Assembly (NCBI GenBank): GCA_030248195.1
Contig: JASAND010013454.1
Span: 20,241-84,240 of the forward strand
Direction: 5' to 3'
DNA: 64,000 bases
From: Trissonchulus latispiculum
Taxonomy: Eukaryota > Nematoda > Enoplea > Enoplida > Ironidae
Below the pieces are notes generated by a model. It ran no database searches. It saw nothing but the letters and a program-made list of their open reading frames with translations, and was not told the DNA's origin. Below, piece after piece: positions 57,225 through 64,000 of this stretch. Positions within the stretch are counted from its first letter, which is position 1; every line of letters begins with the position of its first letter. Position numbers and translations under genes: made by a program.

Positions 57225-58010
57225 TATGTAGATCAATCGGAACCGAGTCGCTTTGACTTGGCCCAGTGAGCCGGAGACCCAGTTGAGCTCTGGCCCGGTG
57301 ATCTGATTTTCCAGAAAATCCCAAAATTGTTCAAAAATTTTAATTTTGCCTATGAAGACCAATCTGTTTTATTTTTATTGTCCATCACCACCCCTGAAAG
57401 GACAGCTATATGACATGTATTTGTTCCAATTTTATGAAAACGATTATATAAGACAGCAGCATTTCATAAACTATTAATGCAAAAATGAATGAAAGAACGA
57501 ACTAAGTTGTGTCAAAATAAAATAAATAGTCATGTACAAAATTTTTAGCGCTTATGCTTGTTCTTAATAACGGTGTACTTTAGAAATTTGGCTTTTTACT
57601 TGCATTGCGTATGTTGTAATTTGATCAGTTATCTTTAAAAGTTACCAGTTGTCAAAAAATCTGCAAACTTTTAAATAAAAGTATATACAATCTAAGTGTA
57701 AATACATATACAATAATCATGGAACTGATATATAAAGCTAAACAATATTTCGCCGGAGACTTTGGCTGCGCAAATGCTCAAGTGTAGTTTAAAATATATG
57801 AAAATATCAAATTGTGTACGCAAATATTTGTTATGGCAATTATGGACGAAAATGAAACCTATAATTTTAGCTTTGAATACCAAAAATTCTAAAATTAAAT
57901 GTAAATTGAGAAAGCTGGTTGAAGACGGGGCGAAGCTCTTGACCCGGTGCCCCTGCGAGCCGTTCCAAAAAGTGACCCGAACTGACTCGGCGACCCGGTT
58001 CCATCTCTGG
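57225..58010. mobile_element. Decayed hAT copy of 45039 family
   Basis: Left GGAACCGAGTCGC, inner CCAGAAAATCCCAAAATTG and TTTTATTGTCCATCACCACCC, right GACCCGGTTCCATCTCTG. Same layout as 45039-45843 with many substitutions; TSD not recoverable. Confidence 0.7.
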
Positions 58011-58071
58011 TCTAGCTAGATCTTTCAAAATTTTTGTCAAGCTAGTGGGTTTCTATATTTATTTGTTTCAG

Positions 58072-58214
58072 AGTCGATACTTTGCAGGAATCCGTCTTGA
58101 AACAAAGATGGCATAAAATCTTTGCCCTAGGCCTGGTTCAGTGTGCCTCAAAGTTTTGCCTGGAAAGCATGCTATTGGCCATGCGTTCACATCTCCAGAC
58201 CTGTGCCTTAGTTG
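58072..58214 (+). CDS. NR2C-like receptor, exon 10 (LBD)
   Basis: TTTCAG|AGTCGA to TAGTTG|GTTAGT, 143 nt, phase 2 to 1. Encodes LKQRWHKIFALGLVQCASKF, the helix 4-5 signature region of the ligand-binding domain. Confidence 0.93.
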
Positions 58215-58708
58215 GTTAGTTGCATTAATAAGTTACAGGCATGTTACAGCTAGAGCTAATTTAATGCTGCCTAATTTCTAGAAGGGCCTAGCGGGGCTAT
58301 TGGGCACTCTAGGTTACATACTTCGAATTTCCATTTCCAACACCACCTTTGGGGGCCAGGTCCAACTTCAGACCCACAGTTTCGCTGTAACTTCAATCTA
58401 TCCTAAAATAAAATAGTCGGTTATTGGGATATTGGGGTGGGAAGTTCCACAGTATGAGACTGTGTTAGGCCCCCCTGTGTTGCATGTACTCATCTCTACG
58501 TGCTGTAGGCGTGCTAATCATGGCAGTGAAAATATGTGGCCTGCTAAAATCCTGCCAAAACAACTGCATAATACAGTTGCTCCCTTTCAAAATTTTCTGC
58601 AAAACATTACTCCAAAATATATACCCTCCAGCACAAAGATCACATCTAAGGTTAACTTGACATCTAACAAGATTTTTAATATACTTAGTGTTTCTTTGTT
58701 CACTTCAG
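58215..58708. other. Intron 10
   Basis: Open in one frame into exon 11, but that ORF start lies in the intron; no repeat or other feature seen. Confidence 0.6.
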
Positions 58709-58846
58709 GCCAACTCAAGTATGGTAAATTTGAAGAGGTTCAAGAACAACTCCAATACCTGCATATGTTGCTGAAGAAAGTTGAAGAGCTTAATCTGGAT
58801 AGCCTGGAATATGCCTACCTGAAACTGATTGCTTTCACGTCTACAG
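58709..58846 (+). CDS. NR2C-like receptor, exon 11 (LBD)
   Basis: CTTCAG|GCCAAC to TCTACAG|GTAACA, 138 nt, phase 1 to 1. Encodes EEVQEQLQYLHMLLKKVEEL and LEYAYLKLIAFTST, matching the LEYAYLK (helix 8) block of NR2 receptors. Confidence 0.95.
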
Positions 58847-59014
58847 GTAACAGATTTACTGTATTCTTTCTTACCAGTAATACATGATACTGTATGTATG
58901 TATGTATACTTCTCCATAATGCTTTACTTTACACTTTACTTTACACTAAACCAAAACCACGTATCCACGTTGCAGTTTCCGTTTGGTTAATTTGTCCCTC
59001 TTACTTACTTGCAG

Positions 59015-59577
59015 ATGATTCCACGTCAATGTCTTCAAATCATCTGAGTGGTCTTCAGCGTCAAGCCTGCGTCGAACTGTACCAGCATATCAGTCAGCAG
59101 TCGTCCTCAAATCCAGGAGACAGACGGTCGCCTGACCCACTTCTCTCCACCGGACTGAGAGGAACCGACTCGGAAGCGCTGTGGCGCTACAGTCAACTTC
59201 TACTGCTCCTACCCATGCTCCGTTCGCTGAACAAGTCCATTTTGGTGGAGCTGTTCTTTTCCGGGTCCATCGGGAATGTTCACATTGAAAATGTCATCCC
59301 CCTGATTCTGAGCATGGACATCAACCAGGTATTCCTGCAGGCGAGCACTGCCTGCTCCGTGAGTCCGCCGGACGCCTTTGGCAACTCGGTGACTGTCAGC
59401 TCCAGTCTGGGCGGCACCACGCCGACTCCCACACCCTGTTCCTCCTCTTCTCTGACTGTGCCTTCATCGACCAACGGAAACGGTTGCTCCTCATCATCGG
59501 CGGAGTCCTCAGGATCCTGCGCCGGTCTCCTGGATCTGAAGACGGAATCTCCACCGTCCCTCTCTGGGACAAACTGA
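59015..59577 (+). CDS. NR2C-like receptor, exon 12 (LBD end and tail)
   Basis: TTGCAG|ATGATT to the TGA at 59575-59577. Encodes the end of the LBD: QRQACVELYQHISQQ, an insertion of about 25 residues (SSSNPGDRRSPDPL...), RYSQLLLLLPMLRSL, ELFFSGSIGNVHIE and the AF-2-like VIPLILSMD. About 85 further residues form a Ser/Thr/Gly-rich tail that vertebrate TR2/TR4 lack. Confidence 0.95.
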
Positions 59578-59860
59578 TCCTCGGTCTGATTCACACGATC
59601 TGATCCTGATTGGAGAGTCTCTTCAAAAGCCTAAAGCCGCGATCTTTCACTGAAGCCTCACACAAGAATCTTCCCGAATGTTATCTTTTTCCAGCTGCTT
59701 TTCTCTTAGAGGGTGTAATTGTTCCATCGTTATCTTTGTTGTTATATGTCGTATGAGTTAATGTTGTTGCTGTGTACGTAGATTTCACAAATTTTAAGCT
59801 TTTGTATATATATCTAAACGGTTTTTAGTTGCAGTGTCTGCCTTCTGTGTTACTGTGAAC

Positions 59861-60245
59861 TAGAGATGAGCAGGGGTCGAATTTTTTCGGCCCGACCCGG
59901 ACCGGCCAGGAAATGATGTCAAAATTTTTCGGGCTGCATGCTGACAAAATTCTGCCCGGCCCGCCAAAAGAAAAATTCGAAAATTTAACTAACAGTATTA
60001 TTTCAAAGGCTTCAGTGAATGGTGGAAACGTTAAATTATACTACAAAATTTTAAATTTTGCTGTAAAATAACAAATAATTAGTAAATGTAATGCTAATTT
60101 TACTGATTTGACAGCATTTTTTAGAGTTGAACCGGCCCATTTAGGCCCGCTCCGGGCCGTTGTTAACAAAATTTCTAAAAAGTTGCTAACAAATGGATGT
60201 CGAGGTCTGGCGGGTCGGGCCGACGGGTTGAAATACTCATCTGTA
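59861..60245. mobile_element. GGCCCG-rich MITE in the 3' UTR
   Basis: Ends TAGAGATGAGCAGGGG and GAAATACTCATCTGTA; flanks CTGTGAAC and AGGTGAAC match at 6 of 8 bases. Inner words (TTTCAAAGGCTTCA, TTGCTGTAAAATAAC) match the 51329 copy. Confidence 0.75.
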
Positions 60246-61793
60246 AGGTGAACGTTTTAGTGTATAAATGGTAGAAATTAGACGAGACTATGAATATGTA
60301 GCAATTGTATGATTGTCTGAGAACTTTGTTGTAGGTTTTCATATTTTCTTGTTTCGTTTCCGTTTAATTTCCAAGCGGTTTGAAGCGATTTTATCTGATT
60401 TTTATTGCGTAGTCTTGTAGAAGCTGTGTTTTATGTATATTACTTTGCTTTTCAGTTTAGTTTTAACTTAGATTTGCTATATTTACATTTATATCTTAAT
60501 AGGACGTTTTGTGATGCATGCCAGGTTCAGTTGTGATGGAATGTACTTTTCTCAATTTTATTGTATAGTAATTTGTGTACAACCATAAAGTTATCCTAAA
60601 GTATTCCATAAATCGTTTATAAGTTTAAATGTTTTTCCCTATAACTTGGTTTTAAGAGAAGGAGGGTCCGTACTTTTCATACTCGGATCTGCTCGACTCG
60701 GACCTATGAAATTGTATCGACGTTGGTTTTGTATATACGAGTTAGATAAGGAAATATCAACCTTTGTGGCACTTAACCAGTTTCAATATAATTAATTCAG
60801 CTTAGAAGCTATCCTGCTCAATGCCGTTGGTCTGCAAATATATATGAATTCATTTTTGATAAGCTGAGTTCTGAGATAACTGCAATTTTCAGCTTTATAC
60901 GATTTTGTTTTGCTTTCCTTTTGTTCTTGCCTCCGCCTAGTTTTATTGTTTCTTTGTTGTGTCCGGTTCGTTCGATCCCATTTTGTACTTCTGTTAGGTT
61001 CAACTATGCTGTTGTAATAGTCGTATGTAATGTTGTTGTAGTTCCATATAGTCGATGTTTAATGTGCACAAGTTTCCTACATATCTTTTACTTTGTTAGC
61101 AGTTAACTAATTTGTATTCTCGTTTAATGTATATACGTATTGTTTTCGTTATATTGAAAAACATGTATGGTTACAGGTTTTATGTAGTCATTTTTATTTA
61201 CTTCTGAAATGAGTATTATTCCGTCAAGTAATTTTGGTTTGATGCAAAAATTTGTGGGTCTTAAAATTTTTAGATTAGTACAAATTCACAAGCGTGAAGC
61301 TACAAAAAGAATTCTGTTTCAGAGCACGCAAAGCGCAACTATAATTATAGCTTCAATTCGAGGAGTTTTCTTATTGAAATTAAGAAGTTATGTCAATTTG
61401 GAATTACCTTTTCTTTCATTGTCGTATGGCTTCAATCTTCTGTGAACAATTGTTATCATGTGCTGCTTTGTTACGCAAAATGGCTCGTCTTAATTTCCTT
61501 TGACAACTTCCGAATTTGAAAACTTAAACGAACTTAATCCAAATATATAATGCCCCAAATCTGCAGCTGTCGCTACTAAGTTGTCTGTTAGAGTTTTGTG
61601 CAGTGTATTTGTCAATTAATCCCTATCATTCCTTTAATTCCATGTAAAACTATTTCGACAACCGCGGACTACTACAGTCATTTAACATTTCTTTTTTGCC
61701 TTAATTTGGTAAAATTTGGTATTTCCTACCAATTTTGGTATTACGTTTTACATTCAAGAGTCATCATGTTGATGCGATAGAGAAATTTTCTAT

Positions 61794-61799
61794 AATAAA
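61794..61799 (+). terminator. Candidate polyadenylation signal AATAAA
   Basis: First clean AATAAA after the receptor stop codon that I found, 2.2 kb downstream. Confidence 0.45.
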
Positions 61800-61800
61800 A

Positions 61801-62831
61801 ACAGAGATTAATGAAGATGTATGAAGAGCCATCTCCATGCCACAATGTCAGCGCGAGAGGAGGTGCCTCGGTTTGCTCCGGTTTATAGTTTAGTTCACTT
61901 TCAGTTTGTATAACCTTCAAATTTCTTTGGGAATAACATTAAGCGTTATTTGGATATGCAAACGTGTCAAAAAAGAGATGCAAAAAGTTTCGCCTCATAT
62001 TTAATCGTATCTAAATAACATAATATGTACTTCAGTTGGCGATGTTGTATATTTCTGATCTTCCAACTTTCTTTGGTTTGTCGTTTTGTACTTGAAACAG
62101 TGCCACTGTACTATTTTACATGTTACGTTTTACCGTTCTATGCTTCTGAAATATTTGGTTGCCTGTACTGTTTACCTAGTTTGCTTTGAGCTAAGCTGAA
62201 GTAAATTTTGCAGTCGTTGGAGCTGTAATATATGATGTCACAATGGCCCTCACCTGCGGGTCTGGACTCTGGTTGTAGGTTTTCATCCATAAAATGGCGA
62301 ATAAGTGAGCCAAATTTTTTAAAATTGGTTCATACCGGTTTAGCAACCTCATTTTGAACATTAGTTACTGACACCACAGTTTTCATCGAATATTATGGAC
62401 AACGTCCATTTATCAACTTCATTATCGGTTTTAGCATTTTTTCACTTTTTTCATTTTTCATTTTTTTCAATTTTCAGCATCATTTTGTTCTTGATAACGG
62501 CACCGCTGTAACTACTTTCAGTTTTAGTTTCAGGCCTTATCTTGTCTAATTTTCAGTTTCAGACGGATGCCCGTGATAGCTAACGACAAAAAGAAATCAC
62601 ATTTATCATTCTTATAGAGTGAATTTCGAATACGGGTATATAATTATTATTTTCCATTGAATAAGCTAGAATTGAGATAAAAATTTAGATAAATGAGATA
62701 TATAGCGACTAGCGACTAATCTAGAAAATACTGCGCCTACCGCTTACGTTTATGCGCCTTTACATAAGTGCTTGACCTTTGCGCTGCGCTGTTGCGCACT
62801 GATGTCCTGTCATCCAATGGGTAGCAACCAG
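61801..62831. other. Intergenic, no feature seen
   Basis: AT-rich with short T/C runs; nothing supported. Confidence 0.4.
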
Positions 62832-63518
62832 GGCCCTGTTGCACCAACCACTGATTACTGATTAATCAGTAATCAGTAATCAGTAAATAATCAGTGAATA
62901 ATCAGTAAATAATCAGTACATAAGTTGTTGCACCAAACTCTTTACTGATTACTGATTATTTTCGCTTAAATTTAATCAGTCTCCTTTACCATGATTACTG
63001 CACAAGCAGTGTAATTTTTCAGTAATTAGGGGCATATTTCGTGAACCTTTTCATTAATACTTAGGAAATACTTTGTTATCAGTTGAACTTCACCGATTTC
63101 TAGCAAATATTCCTACTTCCGCTATAAATATATGTTGTGGTAGTTTCCCCTCTTGGTAAGCCAATAAGTACAGTTAGCACTAAACTTAATATAAATGGAT
63201 AAGCTGCCAAAAATTAAAAATAAACTATAAATTTCTAAAATGTAGTAGTAAAGCTGTAATTATAGGTAGTCCTTTTTCTGTTTTGAGTTTGTGGGCCAGC
63301 AATATGCCACAATCAGCCATATTTCCTACGTAATCAGTAATCAGTAAATGTATGGAAGTCCATTTCTCATGTAATCAGGAATCAGTAAACGTGAAGACGT
63401 GTATTTCTCGCCTCTCGCGTAATCAGTAATCAGTAATCTGCAATCAGTAATCAGTAGTCTTAACGGAAAATAACTTACTGATTACTGATTACTGATTAAA
63501 AGTTGGTGCAACAGGGCC
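62832..63518. mobile_element. Foldback MITE with GGCCCTGTTGCACCAAC ends (Harbinger-like)
   Basis: Ends GGCCCTGTTGCACCAAC and GTTGGTGCAACAGGGCC are perfect inverses, flanked by CAG on both sides (62829-62831, 63519-63521), a three-base duplication as in PIF/Harbinger elements. Subterminal arrays of ACTGATT / AATCAGTA words face each other on the two sides. Confidence 0.85.
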
Positions 63519-63521
63519 CAG

Positions 63522-64000
63522 AGCGGATCACAGGAGCATCCACTCACTCCAAATTCTCATAGGAGCAAATTGCTTCTATGTAGCTATGAAAAAGTTTTCA
63601 GTTTGTATTTGGACTGATTTTAACTTTAGTATGGCTGGTGCTATTTAAATATTGTTACTCTTCCTGTCGGAATAATTCCTTCTGAAATTTAAATACATTG
63701 TAACATGTTTTCACAATTGATTATGTTGACTGAAGATTGATTTAGATTTTAGATTGATGAAACTTAAGGCGAAAACCTCAATATCGATCAGCTTAAGCTT
63801 TGCCGACTTCTTTCCCTTTCCCTTCACTTCCAAAGACTTATTTTTAGATAATTGCAATTAGTTTACTTTGCTTTACAAAATCAGAGTCAAACGAGAAAAG
63901 AGCTGTAATTTTATGTGCCTCGGTTTAAAACTGCCAAACAAAGAAAATACATAGCCAGTTTAAATTCTGAGTTCTCATCATAAGAAGCATTCTCTTTAGT
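63522..64000. other. Intergenic, no feature seen
   Basis: No supported feature to the window end. Confidence 0.4.

Larger units (their letters stand above)
59578..61800 (+). other. Probable 3' UTR of the receptor gene
   Basis: No ORF of note. AATAAA at 61794-61799 is a candidate polyadenylation signal. UGUAUAUA words, the Pumilio-type UGUANAUA consensus, occur at 59803-59810, 60730-60737 and 61128-61135. A MITE lies at 59861-60245. The true 3' end is not provable here. Confidence 0.5.

Noticed and set aside
58432..58887. 151-residue ORF as a separate gene
   Set aside because: Its last third is exon 11 of the receptor; the first part is open intron with no homology signal.

Overview
The window is nuclear DNA of an invertebrate animal: AT-rich, GT-AG introns, a metazoan nuclear-receptor gene, a MATH/BTB-type gene, a Ty3/Gypsy-type Gag, tRNA-derived SINEs and many inverted-repeat DNA transposons. 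The receptor's DNA-binding domain most resembles the TR2/TR4-Hr78 (NR2C/D) group of protostomes. I cannot assign a phylum. Layout: (1) 1-4435, minus strand, is the 5' part of an LTR retrotransposon: LTR (3893-4435), tRNA-Ser-like primer site, a leader with three identical small hairpins, an 843-residue Gag-type ORF, and at the left edge an exon-like ORF with one in-frame TGA. (2) 4436-9000 is unassigned sequence of different texture. (3) 9028-9993 is an uninterrupted BTB gene of 321 residues. (4) 10-27 kb has no gene I can support; it holds SINE copies, a 1.5 kb hAT-like element with a perfect 8-bp target-site duplication (TSD), and MITEs. (5) 27.2-61.8 kb, plus strand, is one large gene for an NR2C-type orphan nuclear receptor. 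I joined twelve coding exons from splice signals and reading phase; the 3,084-nt CDS (1,027 residues plus stop) stays in frame throughout. Exons 4-5 encode the two zinc fingers, split after the ASG motif. Exons 9-12 encode the ligand-binding domain with a TR4-like end (ELFFSGSIGNVHIE). A 51-nt microexon candidate lies between exons 6 and 7. (6) 59.6-61.8 kb is the likely 3' UTR; a foldback MITE lies near the right edge. The most unusual feature is the set of foldback elements in and around the receptor introns. Most are palindromic elements whose inverted arms are made of tandem minisatellites: CAGGATC units (27429-27934, 9-bp TSD), GGGGCC/GGCCCC units (32340-33527, 8-bp TSD), CCCCAGTTTGTCAACT units flanking a MULE transposase remnant (40405-42399), CCCCGTTTGGTGGGG units nested in the previous one (41316-42027, 7-bp TSD), a related 46263-47439 element that itself hosts a TA-flanked element, GGATTAAA units (54049-55937), and ACTGATT units (62832-63518). 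Different TSD lengths imply several transposase superfamilies with the same arm architecture. Sequence-based exon joins and TSDs are direct observations; family names rest on known signatures; function and mobility are inference.
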